38,819 nucleotides of DNA from Blattamonas nauphoetae (Eukaryota; Preaxostyla; Oxymonadida), in the NCBI GenBank assembly GCA_033064195.1, contig JARBJD010000513.1, positions 1 through 38,819 on the forward strand. Reading direction: 5' to 3'. The number at the start of each line of letters is the position of its first letter. Position 1 is the stretch's first letter. The notes beneath the pieces were generated by a model that ran no database searches, was not told the origin of the DNA, and saw only the letters and a list, made by a program, of their open reading frames with translations. Both the position numbers and the translations under genes were made by a program. This document shows positions 9,550-18,022 of the stretch, in pieces.

Positions 9550-11244
9550 TTAATAACCTCTCTTCACTTCTTCATATGCTTCTTGGAGTCGACGATCAAT
9601 CACGTATCGCACTCGTGGTTGTCCATTCTCAATCCAGAACAACCAGTATGTAGCTTGATGGAATGCGAGAATTGGTGGAGGAGGACCTTCTGGAGTTGAT
9701 GTGAAATATGGATCCAGTTCACCCTGATTGATTGGTGTTCCTCTGTAGACAATGTTCACTGATTCAGCTGTAGAAATACCTTCTTCACCACCAGCGATTT
9801 CACTTCGATCTGTTGGAACCATAAAAGTGAAAGAAGTCGCATCTGTTGTTGCTCTGGTTCTCTTGAACTCCTTTCCAAAATAGCTAGTAATGCGTGACAT
9901 ACAGATTGAATTCTCAAACTCTTCAGTGGCTGAACAACCGATAAAATCACCATTCACCATCATCATTTGATAGAACTCTGGTGAGATGGTTGACATCGGG
10001 AAATTAGGAAAGTTGGATCCAAGCATTTCAAACAAACCAACATATTGAGGATTTCTGAAGACTGTGCATTCATTCGGTCTTTCGGGGAATAAGCACATTC
10101 GATTCATGAGATTGTTGAGTTTGATACTGATGTTTGATCTCACTCCCATTGCTGTTGCTTTTGATTGAAATGATTGTGTGTCAATTCTTTCTGCTTTCAG
10201 AACAGAAACAGTCTTTGAATATGTGTTGATGAGGGACTGTTTTGTTGCATCAGTGATTTGATATCCATAGCAAACTGATGTGACTTTTTCAACAGAAGAA
10301 GACCAAACAGTTGAAGTGGTTGATTTGGGTATTATTTCATCAGCACTAGTGGATGTTGGACCATAAGAGACAGCTTTATCGTATTGCATCACAGGATTAC
10401 CAATTTGTGTGAATTCTTGCGTCAAATTGGAGTATTCATTCTCTGCTAGGTTTTTCATTCTAGCTTGACCAGCAATGGCTGTCATATCTTTGTCTGGATA
10501 TCGATCTCGAACCATCTCAAGTGTTTTTAAAATAACAGTTGAAACACGAACGGGACAATACACAAGTGAATCAGTTGTCAGATGAAATCTCAAACGTAAA
10601 TTACCGAAGATCGAATTTGGATACTGATCAAAAGTACTCAGAGGAAGGAGATTCACAACCGGAATAACTAGTGGAATCGTAGCAGTGTATGGTCCTGTAG
10701 GCGCATGTAATGTTGGAACAAAATAGAATCCACACACACTTGGATCCATTCTCTGAACATTTTCAAAAAGACTGTAGCAATGCTTCATATTGTTTTTCTC
10801 TTCATGTGACTTGAAAGTGTGATTCAGAAATGATTCATGAACATGATTATTCTGAAGTGTATTGTCAATGATGTTTCCTTTACTGTCAACCAGTCTCATA
10901 TCTCGAATGGCATCTGATGATGATTTGTAACCGTAGACCATTCCGTACCTTCCAGCGATCTCTGTAAGTTCTACCATTGTTGGCTGGTGATATGGAACGG
11001 AAATAGTGAGATCTATTCGCAAATGACTCTTCGCAAATTCAGTCACATCATGACCATCGTAACACAGTGGAACTTCAATCTCGTCTCCGATTCTGCATGG
11101 CATGGGAGGATTTGTTGGATGCACTTCTTGGATGGAGTAGATGTGAGGTTCTGAATCCCACTGTTTTGGCAGATATGATTGCACATCAATTTGTTCGATT
11201 AATGTCGATGTTGGTTTGGATTGATTTGATCTGATACTTCTCAT
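9550..11244 (-). CDS. Capsid-like protein A (probable double jelly-roll paralog)
   Basis: The protein has 564 residues and is beta-rich with no signal peptide. Size, position beside the packaging ATPase and integrase, and similarity to its neighbour (11297-13156) point to the Polinton major capsid family. Shared landmarks with that neighbour are YPNSIFGNLRLRFH against YPKCLFGDLKLSVH, YRGTPINQGELDPYF against SHPIYQGNLDTYY, and PPPILAFHQATYWLFWIENG against PAPILATTATTWWVLRFING near the C-terminus. The start is supported by the AT motif at 11251-11264. Double jelly-roll proteins form the trimeric capsomers of Polinton-like viruses. Assignment rests on family pattern and synteny, not on a computed structure. 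Confidence 0.65.
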   Translation of the reverse strand: MRSIRSNQSKPTSTLIEQIDVQSYLPKQWDSEPHIYSIQEVHPTNPPMPCRIGDEIEVPLCYDGHDVTEFAKSHLRIDLTISVPYHQPTMVELTEIAGRYGMVYGYKSSSDAIRDMRLVDSKGNIIDNTLQNNHVHESFLNHTFKSHEEKNNMKHCYSLFENVQRMDPSVCGFYFVPTLHAPTGPYTATIPLVIPVVNLLPLSTFDQYPNSIFGNLRLRFHLTTDSLVYCPVRVSTVILKTLEMVRDRYPDKDMTAIAGQARMKNLAENEYSNLTQEFTQIGNPVMQYDKAVSYGPTSTSADEIIPKSTTSTVWSSSVEKVTSVCYGYQITDATKQSLINTYSKTVSVLKAERIDTQSFQSKATAMGVRSNISIKLNNLMNRMCLFPERPNECTVFRNPQYVGLFEMLGSNFPNFPMSTISPEFYQMMMVNGDFIGCSATEEFENSICMSRITSYFGKEFKRTRATTDATSFTFMVPTDRSEIAGGEEGISTAESVNIVYRGTPINQGELDPYFTSTPEGPPPPILAFHQATYWLFWIENGQPRVRYVIDRRLQEAYEEVKRGY

Positions 11245-11250
11245 TTATAG

Positions 11251-11264
11251 AAAAATAAAAAATA
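11251..11264 (-). promoter_or_regulatory. Start-proximal motif, capsid-like gene A
   Basis: On the minus strand this reads TATTTTTTATTTTT and lies 6 bases before the ATG at 11244. It is one of the clearest copies of the element-wide motif. Confidence 0.6.
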
Positions 11265-11296
11265 CAATATCAATAATTTCTTTTACTGTTTTGTCT

Positions 11297-13156
11297 CTAC
11301 ATGATTCCTAAATCTTTATGGAATGCTTTCAATGTGTGATTCGGATTATACTCAACTTTTGGTTCACCATTAATGAATCGTAATACCCACCATGTGGTTG
11401 CAGTTGTGGCTAGAATCGGTGCTGGAGGATGTGTAAATGTTGTCATATCCCCACCACTTTGACTTGGGTTGTAAACATTGTAGTATGTGTCGAGATTGCC
11501 TTGATAGATTGGATGTGATCTTAAAGTGACAGCAGTATTTCCTTTTGAACTGATGGAATCATTACAGTTCGTTGGACATCCACTTCGTTGAGTAGGAAAG
11601 CACAGAAGGAAGTCAGTATTGTCATGAACTGGACGAACTCTTGTCATTGTTTCATTTGGATATGTTCCGTCACCTGTGAGTTTCTCTTCAACGAGAGAAT
11701 CTGTCAGTGATCGCTCCAAGTCATCAGGAACAGCTAGGTACGAATCGAGATTGAGAGTTGACAATGCAAATTGAGAGAAGCGAGCTCCAATGGTTGTTGT
11801 AGGTTGTTCTGGATAATACCTGTTTAGCAAAGTCACTTGGATATTCTTCTGCATTGGATTGTGGAAGCAAGTGACTTCATTGTCGAAATGACGAAAGAGG
11901 AGCAAAATATCCTTTGCATTCACCACTACCATTTGCTGAGTACAATCAATTCCTGTTGCTGTTGGTGCCTTCTGAAATGGATAGAACGATATCTTTTCTG
12001 CTGGAATTGTTCCAGGACGATTTGTGTACATCTGCTTCAGATTCTCTTTCGCACCATCTTTCATTTTGTATCCAGCACTCATGCAATACACATCATCAAT
12101 CCGATAGTTTGTGACGTTTAATGAGATGAACTGATCCACAAATTCAGGTTCTGTTGTCACGGCATTGGCTGTTGAACAAACAATGTCTTTTGTAACTGTT
12201 GGTTGGAGAAATGATTGACCAATTTGAACAAAGTTCTTCGTGCATGAGGTTACGAGATTGTTCAAGAAATATGGACGATGTTGAAAACAATTTAGAATAG
12301 CCGCCTTAATAGTTGGTGCTGCTGCTGTACCAGTTTCGAGTGATGATAGTGTATCTTTCAAAGTGAGTTCAGGATTCACAGAACAGCAAACAAATGCATC
12401 TTCATTCATGTGGACACTCAATTTCAAATCGCCAAAGAGACATTTTGGATAGTCAGTCATTCCTGAGAAAATGAGAAGATCTTCAAGATTGATTGACACA
12501 CGAATTGGGACATCAATAGTGTCTTGAAACACTCCTGTTCCAGACGTTGTTGTAAAGTCCGAAAGTGGGATATAAACACCAGCAACCGATTCATCATGAT
12601 TCCATGCATTCTGCCAAGGTGTGTGACAATGTTTTCGATTCTCCAATTGACTCTTTGGTCTGATCATGTTGTATATGTGAGACTCCATTGAGACATCATT
12701 ATTTGTTGTGCTGATGATTCTCTGATTGTTGTGAAGAACAGTAAGGTCACGAAAGATTGATGCTGAATGTTTGAGTCCAACAAAGATGAATATCCTCTCA
12801 TTCATGAACGATCCAACCTTACCAGCTGTTGTGTGCCAATTGTTGACTCTCAATGTTGCAGTCATTGTGAACGTAATGAATGAATCATCAATTTGACAAA
12901 TGTCCTGATTGCCAGCCAGTGGAATGATTATCTCTTGTCCCGTGTAGAAGCGTGCATTCTCCGATGGTTTCAATTCCTGAATCGAAGTACTGTGTGCTCC
13001 ATCATTCATTAGATAATTGATGTGATGTTCAGACATGAGTTGTTGTTGTATTTGACCCATGTCATCTCTTGTGTATTCTATCCTTCCAGTGATATTTCCA
13101 GTCAATGATGTAGCTCCTGTTCTTTTGTTTGTCAGATGTGTTAAATGCGAGTTCAT
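11297..13156 (-). CDS. Capsid-like protein B (probable double jelly-roll major capsid protein)
   Basis: The protein has 619 residues, beta-rich, opening with a polar, flexible N-terminus (TNKRTGATSLTGNITGR). Ordered landmarks include QEIIIPLAGNQDICQIDDSFI early, DVPIRVSINLEDLLIF and YPKCLFGDLKLSVH mid-protein, and IYQGNLDTYYNVY with PPAPILATTATTWWV late. The latter ones recur in capsid-like protein A. The size is in the usual range of Polinton major capsid proteins (about 600 residues). The gap to gene A is about 50 bases and contains that gene's motif, so the two are probably transcribed separately. Which of the two is the main capsomer cannot be told from sequence alone. Confidence 0.68.
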   Translation of the reverse strand: MNSHLTHLTNKRTGATSLTGNITGRIEYTRDDMGQIQQQLMSEHHINYLMNDGAHSTSIQELKPSENARFYTGQEIIIPLAGNQDICQIDDSFITFTMTATLRVNNWHTTAGKVGSFMNERIFIFVGLKHSASIFRDLTVLHNNQRIISTTNNDVSMESHIYNMIRPKSQLENRKHCHTPWQNAWNHDESVAGVYIPLSDFTTTSGTGVFQDTIDVPIRVSINLEDLLIFSGMTDYPKCLFGDLKLSVHMNEDAFVCCSVNPELTLKDTLSSLETGTAAAPTIKAAILNCFQHRPYFLNNLVTSCTKNFVQIGQSFLQPTVTKDIVCSTANAVTTEPEFVDQFISLNVTNYRIDDVYCMSAGYKMKDGAKENLKQMYTNRPGTIPAEKISFYPFQKAPTATGIDCTQQMVVVNAKDILLLFRHFDNEVTCFHNPMQKNIQVTLLNRYYPEQPTTTIGARFSQFALSTLNLDSYLAVPDDLERSLTDSLVEEKLTGDGTYPNETMTRVRPVHDNTDFLLCFPTQRSGCPTNCNDSISSKGNTAVTLRSHPIYQGNLDTYYNVYNPSQSGGDMTTFTHPPAPILATTATTWWVLRFINGEPKVEYNPNHTLKAFHKDLGIM

Positions 13157-13162
13157 TTTATC

Positions 13163-13176
13163 AAAAATAAAAAAAA
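13163..13176 (-). promoter_or_regulatory. Start-proximal motif, capsid-like gene B
   Basis: The minus strand reads TTTTTTTATTTTTG, 6 bases before the ATG at 13156. Confidence 0.55.
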
Positions 13177-13224
13177 CATAATTGTTACTTTCATTTACTC
13201 TTTTCCCAAAAGGGTTCGAAGCCT

Positions 13225-13530
13225 CTAGCGAGACTTTTTCTTTTTTGGTTTCTTCGCTTTTGGTTTCAGCTTTTCTTCTAGCTTCAGTATTTCGCCTCTG
13301 AGCTTGTTCGCTACTGCTATGTTTCCTTCATTCATTGCTTGTTCATATTGTGCCATCTTTTCTGCGTGGATTTGCTGATCCGATTTCACGTCTGGTATCA
13401 TTTCAATTCCTGTCTGTGCGACCTTCGAGATCAGTGGTCCAACAAAGGGGATGAGATTCAGAAATGGAACTCCCACACGAAGAATTGTTTTTCCGACTCC
13501 TGCTAATTTGGTGAACCAACCTGGTGCCAT
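13225..13530 (-). CDS. Short MAPG-family protein 1 (hydrophobic head, basic tail)
   Basis: The protein has 101 residues. It begins MAPGWFTKLAGVGK, then a hydrophobic or amphipathic stretch (VGVPFLNLIPFVGPLI), a helical middle, and a very basic tail (KPKAKKPKKKKSR). The first residues match the neighbouring protein at 13569-13877. Small proteins with a membrane-active head and a DNA-binding-like tail in capsid clusters recall adenovirus pVI or core proteins, but no homology is claimed. Confidence 0.7.
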   Translation of the reverse strand: MAPGWFTKLAGVGKTILRVGVPFLNLIPFVGPLISKVAQTGIEMIPDVKSDQQIHAEKMAQYEQAMNEGNIAVANKLRGEILKLEEKLKPKAKKPKKKKSR

Positions 13531-13536
13531 TTTAAT

Positions 13537-13549
13537 AAAAATAAAAATA
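13537..13549 (-). promoter_or_regulatory. Start-proximal motif, MAPG protein 1
   Basis: The minus strand reads TATTTTTATTTTT, 6 bases before the ATG at 13530. Confidence 0.55.
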
Positions 13550-13568
13550 TTCGAATACTAGTGAATGT

Positions 13569-13877
13569 TTATCCTTTGAAATGAATTTTGGAATTGGACG
13601 AGAGTGGCATATCGTCATTGGAGTATCGTCCATTTCGTGGAGGTTCGTACTCGATCATCTGTGGTTTTTGTTGACGATTGATCGCCTTATTTTGTTGATA
13701 AACGTCCATCATTCCTCCTAATCCATTGAGTATTCCACCCGCGGTTTGTCCGAATTTACTGTTCGTTTGGGAGAGCAATCCACCACCAACTTGAAGCAAT
13801 GTTGGAGCTAGAGGTTTGATGAATTGAAAGAATTGCTTGCCGATATTTTTGAGTTTGTTGAAACTTCCTGGTGCCAT
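13569..13877 (-). CDS. Short MAPG-family protein 2 (Gly-rich hydrophobic)
   Basis: The protein has 102 residues. It begins MAPGSFNKLKNIGK, followed by FIKPLAPTLLQVGGGLL and a Gly-rich segment (TAGGILNGLGGMMDV), then a polar tail ending SSNSKIHFKG. The shared MAPGxFxKLxxxGK start with the adjacent gene indicates a duplication or a common targeting signal. The Gly-rich hydrophobic part could insert in membranes. Probably a minor virion protein; unknown family. Confidence 0.68.
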   Translation of the reverse strand: MAPGSFNKLKNIGKQFFQFIKPLAPTLLQVGGGLLSQTNSKFGQTAGGILNGLGGMMDVYQQNKAINRQQKPQMIEYEPPRNGRYSNDDMPLSSNSKIHFKG

Positions 13878-13882
13878 TTATG

Positions 13883-13896
13883 TAAAAATAAAAAAT
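13883..13896 (-). promoter_or_regulatory. Start-proximal motif, MAPG protein 2
   Basis: The minus strand reads TATTTTTTATTTTT, 5 bases before the ATG at 13877. Confidence 0.55.
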
Positions 13897-13913
13897 ACAA
13901 TTCATTTATAATT

Positions 13914-14498
13914 TTAGCGAGGAATAGCTTTCGTCAGAGAAATGCCATAATTGAGAATTGTGTTGTATGCTTCATTGTAGGCAATACTCATATCTTTTCC
14001 ACCAACGAGGATCTTGAAAATGGTTCGAAACACTGGTAGTTTATTCAGACATAAACACTTCTCAGACAAATCATCCAATTCGATCACCACATCATTGATC
14101 CCAGTGAGAGTCGCAATCAGAGCACATAAATCACTTTGGTTCGTGATCAGTTTCTTTGATGGTTCAATGAGGTTATTCAATAGTTTCTTTTCACATGCGA
14201 ATGCATTCTTGTACACTAACAGTAGTTGATCTTTGAATGCTGAAATGTTAGAGGTGTATTCTCTCAGTGGAATAGAACGACTTTGAATTGGAGCTGATGG
14301 ATATATCTCCAGTGGTGGATCGTAAGCACCTTGAACATTATCTAGTTCAACATTAGCGCTCTGGTCATTTCGATCTTCGAGTTTTGATCTTCCAGAAGTT
14401 GATCCTTTATTGTCGATGATGACATTGTTGGTGATTGATGTTGGAACTGATGAAGAACTTGTGTGTTTTGTAAATTGACAACCTAGAATTGGTTGCAT
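13914..14498 (-). CDS. Polinton protein of 194 residues, unknown
   Basis: It starts MQPILGCQFTKH at the ATG at 14498; a GTG just before it is not a likely eukaryotic start. The first half is Ser/Thr/Asn-rich and probably disordered (SSSSVPTSITNN) with a Pro patch (YDPPLEIYPSAPIQ). The second half is helical (FKDQLLLVYKNAFACEKKLLNNLIEP, ALIATLTGINDVVIELDDL). It lies among putative virion genes. No family recognised. Confidence 0.65.
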   Translation of the reverse strand: MQPILGCQFTKHTSSSSVPTSITNNVIIDNKGSTSGRSKLEDRNDQSANVELDNVQGAYDPPLEIYPSAPIQSRSIPLREYTSNISAFKDQLLLVYKNAFACEKKLLNNLIEPSKKLITNQSDLCALIATLTGINDVVIELDDLSEKCLCLNKLPVFRTIFKILVGGKDMSIAYNEAYNTILNYGISLTKAIPR

Positions 14499-14508
14499 CA
14501 CTTTCTAT

Positions 14509-14521
14509 AAAAATAAAAAAT
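14509..14521 (-). promoter_or_regulatory. Start-proximal motif, 194-residue protein
   Basis: The minus strand reads ATTTTTTATTTTT, about 10 bases before the ATG at 14498. Confidence 0.5.
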
Positions 14522-14595
14522 ACATATTAATGTTTTTAAATTCACTTTTCTGCTCGATCTATTTCTCCCATTCTAGAACTGTCCAATTGAGCAAA

Positions 14596-15504
14596 TCAAA
14601 AAGATCCAGGCATTTCAGTTTGGTACTGATCGATATCATCATCTGTTCTTGTTGCATAGGCTTGGTGTGTCAGCTCATTGCAAAGTGTCGATATGTCATC
14701 TGAATAGTGATTGAAGTATTCTTTTAAGAAAGTTGAGTCTTGAGTAATCATTTGGAGAAACACAGGATGAATCTGTTCCTTGAAGGCTTTCTTTTGTTTC
14801 ATACTGGGATTGTAGTCCTGTACATGATCATGAAGCCATTTGTCCCACATTTGTGATGCTACTTTCGATTGAATCGAATTGAACACCATATTGTCTAAGA
14901 CATGTTTCTCAAGATTTGCGGGGTTTCCTTGACTTGCACGAGTTATTCCCAATTCACTTGTCATGAAGTCGCCAACAACTTTCTTCATTATTGCATATGG
15001 TTGTTGAGATCGTTTAGTCTTCATATCTGCATAACTGATGTCTCGATAATTGGTTGGCAAATCGTATGTTCCATTCTTGAGGAAATTCCTATGCACCGCT
15101 TTTATTTTCCTTCCATTCTCTTGATTGAACGATGTGTATGATTTCAGTCTTCGCATGTCTGGAGTTGGATTCATTGCGTAGTATGTCTCTTTGACTGGTC
15201 TACTGTTGTATGGAGTTAGCATGGCTCCATTGACTGCAATCAAATCTCCAGTATCATTATCGTAGACCATCACATCAGGAATTTGTCCATATTGTTCTAT
15301 TTTTGCAGTCCAATTTCGTCCTGTTCTCTTAATATACTCACGTGCTGATGGAAGACTACACAGAGCATCATTGCGTCTGGTTTGAATATCATCGTCAGCA
15401 AAGATTTGTTTCAATGCTGCTTGAGTCTCTGGTCCGTATCTCATTCTTGGTTTCTTCGCTTGTGCTTTTCTTTGTGGTTGAATGTACACTATCTTGTGTG
15501 ACAT
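14596..15504 (-). CDS. Polinton protein of 302 residues, unknown
   Basis: It has a basic N-terminus (QRKAQAKKPRMRYG), a middle with VMVYDNDTGDLIAVNGAML, and a helix-rich C-terminal half (VVGDFMTSELGITRA, QMWDKWLHDHVQDYNP). It is divergent from, and shares a 61-bp upstream region with, the packaging ATPase at 15566, so the two may be co-regulated. The size would allow a minor capsid (penton) or core protein, but the helical character argues against a jelly roll. No family recognised. Confidence 0.65.
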   Translation of the reverse strand: MSHKIVYIQPQRKAQAKKPRMRYGPETQAALKQIFADDDIQTRRNDALCSLPSAREYIKRTGRNWTAKIEQYGQIPDVMVYDNDTGDLIAVNGAMLTPYNSRPVKETYYAMNPTPDMRRLKSYTSFNQENGRKIKAVHRNFLKNGTYDLPTNYRDISYADMKTKRSQQPYAIMKKVVGDFMTSELGITRASQGNPANLEKHVLDNMVFNSIQSKVASQMWDKWLHDHVQDYNPSMKQKKAFKEQIHPVFLQMITQDSTFLKEYFNHYSDDISTLCNELTHQAYATRTDDDIDQYQTEMPGSF

Positions 15505-15565
15505 TGTGTGTTTTCATACAAAATAAAAAAACCAAAAGTATATTTTAATTAGAGTTAAATCACAA
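15505..15565. promoter_or_regulatory. Bidirectional promoter region
   Basis: These 61 bases separate two divergent genes. The minus-side motif (TTTTTTTATTTTG as read on the minus strand, 15519-15531) serves the 302-residue protein. On the plus side, TATATTTTAATTAGAG (15537-15552) precedes the ATPase start. Confidence 0.5.
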
Positions 15566-16447
15566 ATGAACAAATCGAATATGGCTAAACCAGAGGTTTC
15601 GCGGAGGGTGGAACCCTTGTCTCTAACAGCATATGTGAATGCAAAATTGAGTGAAGCATCAAATCGGAATGTTTCTCATGAAGTGCAATCACAAATACAT
15701 CCAGACTTGAATTTCAATCGCAACAGTGTCAATGTCCTCGTGGGAAATAGAGGAAGTGGAAAAACCTTTAATGCTCTTCGAGAAGTTGCCAAGCTCCAAA
15801 TTGTTCAAGTTAGAAATGAACTCTTTCACCTCTTTGTCTTCGTGACTGATAAGAACATTGATCCAACATTCGATAAATTCAAACCAATACTGAACGTTCC
15901 TTACGTCAAAGTGAAATACGATGATGCACTTCCATTTCTGTTGGAACTCTCTGAATCGAAAGCTGCGTATGAAGAGATCATTGACAACCAGTGGCAAGAC
16001 AGAATTACTGATGAATGCAGAGAGAATCTCTTTGACTCACTTTATATTGACGATTTCTCAGTGAAGAATCTCCAAACAATTATTCTCCTTGATGACTGTC
16101 GTAGAATACTAGGTGAACGAAGAGCATCCAAAAATAGAATGACAATGATGGACTTATTATTGGAGAATCGACAGCCGAAATTCACGTTCTTTCTGACGAT
16201 GCATGAGCTCTTCAGTTTGTCAGCAGACATGAAGTCAAACATTGATTCAATGTGGATCTTTGGAGGATTCAACAAAGAACGAATCAGTCGAGTATATCCG
16301 CAGTTGAACTCCCCAATTGACATTCGACAATTCTGGAATGTCTATCAACGGAAACAAAAGTGTGAAGCAATCATTCTTCGATACAACACAGATGGAGTTA
16401 CACTGAATGAGATCAACAAAGATGGACTAATCAGAAGGGTCCGTTAG
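15566..16447 (+). CDS. P-loop packaging-type ATPase (FtsK/HerA, A32-like)
   Basis: The protein has 293 residues. Walker A GNRGSGKT is at residues 60-67 and Walker B IILLDD at 172-177, followed by a helix and LLLENRQPKFTFFLTMHEL, as expected for the sensor region in A32-like ATPases. These enzymes pump genome DNA into preformed capsids. Together with the capsid-like genes it argues that the element could form virions. It is the only core gene besides the fibre gene on the plus strand. Its last 21 bases overlap the end of the convergent gene at 16427. Confidence 0.85.
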   Translation: MNKSNMAKPEVSRRVEPLSLTAYVNAKLSEASNRNVSHEVQSQIHPDLNFNRNSVNVLVGNRGSGKTFNALREVAKLQIVQVRNELFHLFVFVTDKNIDPTFDKFKPILNVPYVKVKYDDALPFLLELSESKAAYEEIIDNQWQDRITDECRENLFDSLYIDDFSVKNLQTIILLDDCRRILGERRASKNRMTMMDLLLENRQPKFTFFLTMHELFSLSADMKSNIDSMWIFGGFNKERISRVYPQLNSPIDIRQFWNVYQRKQKCEAIILRYNTDGVTLNEINKDGLIRRVR

Positions 16448-16786
16448 TTCTTGGATGAGGTTGTTGATGGTCTCGTCAAGACTTCGAAGCCTCATGCTGA
16501 GAGTATCTGTCAACGTTCGAATTGATTCTTCAATGTCTGATAATCTTTGATCAATCGATAGTGAATTGGGAGAAGTGGAAGCATCAACATATCGTTTCCT
16601 CAGTGCAATCTCACCTCTTATTTTTGTTATTCGATATCCATCAATTTGAATCATCCTATTCAGTTTCTGAGTTGTGTACTCATTCAGTTCTTTTCTATTC
16701 TTCTCCAAGTATCTCTGAAAGTCGTGGATGTTTGTGAACTCTTTCTGTTCAGGATCAAACGGTTCTAATATTTTCAGTGATGACAT
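16427..16786 (-). CDS. Small coiled-coil Polinton protein, unknown
   Basis: The protein has 119 residues, highly charged and almost all helical: FQRYLEKNRKELNEYTTQKLNRM in the middle and heptads in IDQRLSDIEESIRTL and MRLRSLDETINNLIQEL at the end. It is likely an oligomerising structural or regulatory protein. It converges on the ATPase gene with a 21-base tail overlap. An AT motif lies at 16793-16804. Confidence 0.65.
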   Translation of the reverse strand: MSSLKILEPFDPEQKEFTNIHDFQRYLEKNRKELNEYTTQKLNRMIQIDGYRITKIRGEIALRKRYVDASTSPNSLSIDQRLSDIEESIRTLTDTLSMRLRSLDETINNLIQELTDPSD

Positions 16787-16792
16787 TTCAAA

Positions 16793-16804
16793 GAAATAAA
16801 AATA
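16793..16804 (-). promoter_or_regulatory. Start-proximal motif, coiled-coil protein
   Basis: The minus strand reads TATTTTTATTTC, about 6 bases before the ATG at 16786. Confidence 0.5.
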
Positions 16805-16822
16805 TCTGAAACAATTTCGAAA

Positions 16823-18022
16823 CTACGCTAGATTGAACTCAGCAAAGAACTCTGGAGTTATGTCGTCAATAGAGTCTGCATGAAACTTGGTGTGCTGAAA
16901 AGGAACGTAGACAACTTTTGATAGACAAGTGAGACCATTCAATAGAGTAGCAACCACATTACCATGTTTGTATTCGATGAATTTCCCCACGAATTGAAAC
17001 TGCCTTCGCTTCTTCTGAAACTTAGCAACAGTCTTATCCAAGTCAAGATGAATCAATAGAATATTTCCTGGTTTGTATTTCCACAACATCTGCGTTGTCT
17101 GCTGTCTTTGGATGTTCTTCAATTGCTCTTCACAACTAGAGATATACAGAGCTTCGATTTCTCTATTGTTTTGTGCTTGCTGTGGTGTGAACTTGTTCCA
17201 GTACGCTCGATGAGGAGTCATGTTGTAGTATTCCACCATCTGATTCATCAGTGAATGATTTGCCATCTGTGTTGCATTGTCTTGAAATCCATCTCTGATT
17301 GTTCTGATCACTCGATCGACAATTTGATTGTGATTTGTGAATGGTGAACTTGTGAAATATGTACTGACTTTCTGGTTCTTGAAAAACACTGATGCTTCTC
17401 CACTTGTCCACGCTGCTTCTCCATCACCACGAATGTTGTTGACACTAACTCCACGATGATTAATCAGATCATTGATTGCAGTCTTGACTTTGCTCCATGA
17501 TTTATCCAGTACAGGAATGACAACCAGGTATTTAGTGTTGATGTTGATGACAAAGAGGTAGATCTGCAACACTGTTTTCGACGTTGGTGATTGAATGAAA
17601 ACGAGATCAATTTCCCATGATCCGAACTTGGGAGAAAAGTACGGTCGATCACAATTCTGTGGAACCTTTCTGTCTGATGTCTTCTGTGGATCACCTGTAA
17701 TTCCTTTGGACATGAACTGCATTTTTGATCGAAAAGGATACACTATTTTTTCCGCTGTTTTAGGAATTGTTGGTGTCTCAATAACCTTTCTGTCACTTCC
17801 TTTTTCTCTCTGAATTTTCCTCGGATGTGCTACACTCCATCTGTGATCATATTCCTCATACCAATCCTGGAATGATCTTCCTCCAAATGGGATTTGTTTT
17901 GTGTGAGTCAGAATGAAGTCAAGATCATCGTTCGCAATAGTTTTGTTAATTGAGGCTCGAATAAATGTGTCTCTGTTCATTTTATTAGAATCTAGTATGT
18001 GTGAGGTGATAAAGTGTTCCAT
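16823..18022 (-). CDS. Retrovirus-type (rve) Polinton integrase
   Basis: The protein has up to 399 residues. The RNase H-fold core is clear: GSWEIDLVFIQ with the first acidic residue, VLQIYLFVININTKYLVVIPV, IRGDGEAAWTS with the second, and VDRVIRTIRD in the third motif, followed by HSLMNQMVEYYNMTPHRAYWNKFTP as in retroviral and Polinton integrases. A C-terminal beta module (PGNILLIHLD, QFVGKFIEYKHGNVVATLL) resembles the SH3- or chromo-like tail. It inserts the linear element into host DNA and makes the 6-base duplication. The ATG near 17981 (MNRDTFIRAS) is an alternative start. The 5' end overlaps the end of the gene at 17992-18708. Confidence 0.9.
   Translation of the reverse strand: MEHFITSHILDSNKMNRDTFIRASINKTIANDDLDFILTHTKQIPFGGRSFQDWYEEYDHRWSVAHPRKIQREKGSDRKVIETPTIPKTAEKIVYPFRSKMQFMSKGITGDPQKTSDRKVPQNCDRPYFSPKFGSWEIDLVFIQSPTSKTVLQIYLFVININTKYLVVIPVLDKSWSKVKTAINDLINHRGVSVNNIRGDGEAAWTSGEASVFFKNQKVSTYFTSSPFTNHNQIVDRVIRTIRDGFQDNATQMANHSLMNQMVEYYNMTPHRAYWNKFTPQQAQNNREIEALYISSCEEQLKNIQRQQTTQMLWKYKPGNILLIHLDLDKTVAKFQKKRRQFQFVGKFIEYKHGNVVATLLNGLTCLSKVVYVPFQHTKFHADSIDDITPEFFAEFNLA

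Noticed and set aside
16823-18022. Integrase as evidence of an LTR retrotransposon or retrovirus
   Set aside because: There is no reverse transcriptase, no gag and no LTR; the partners are a protein-primed DNA polymerase and a packaging ATPase inside long inverted repeats, which define a Polinton.
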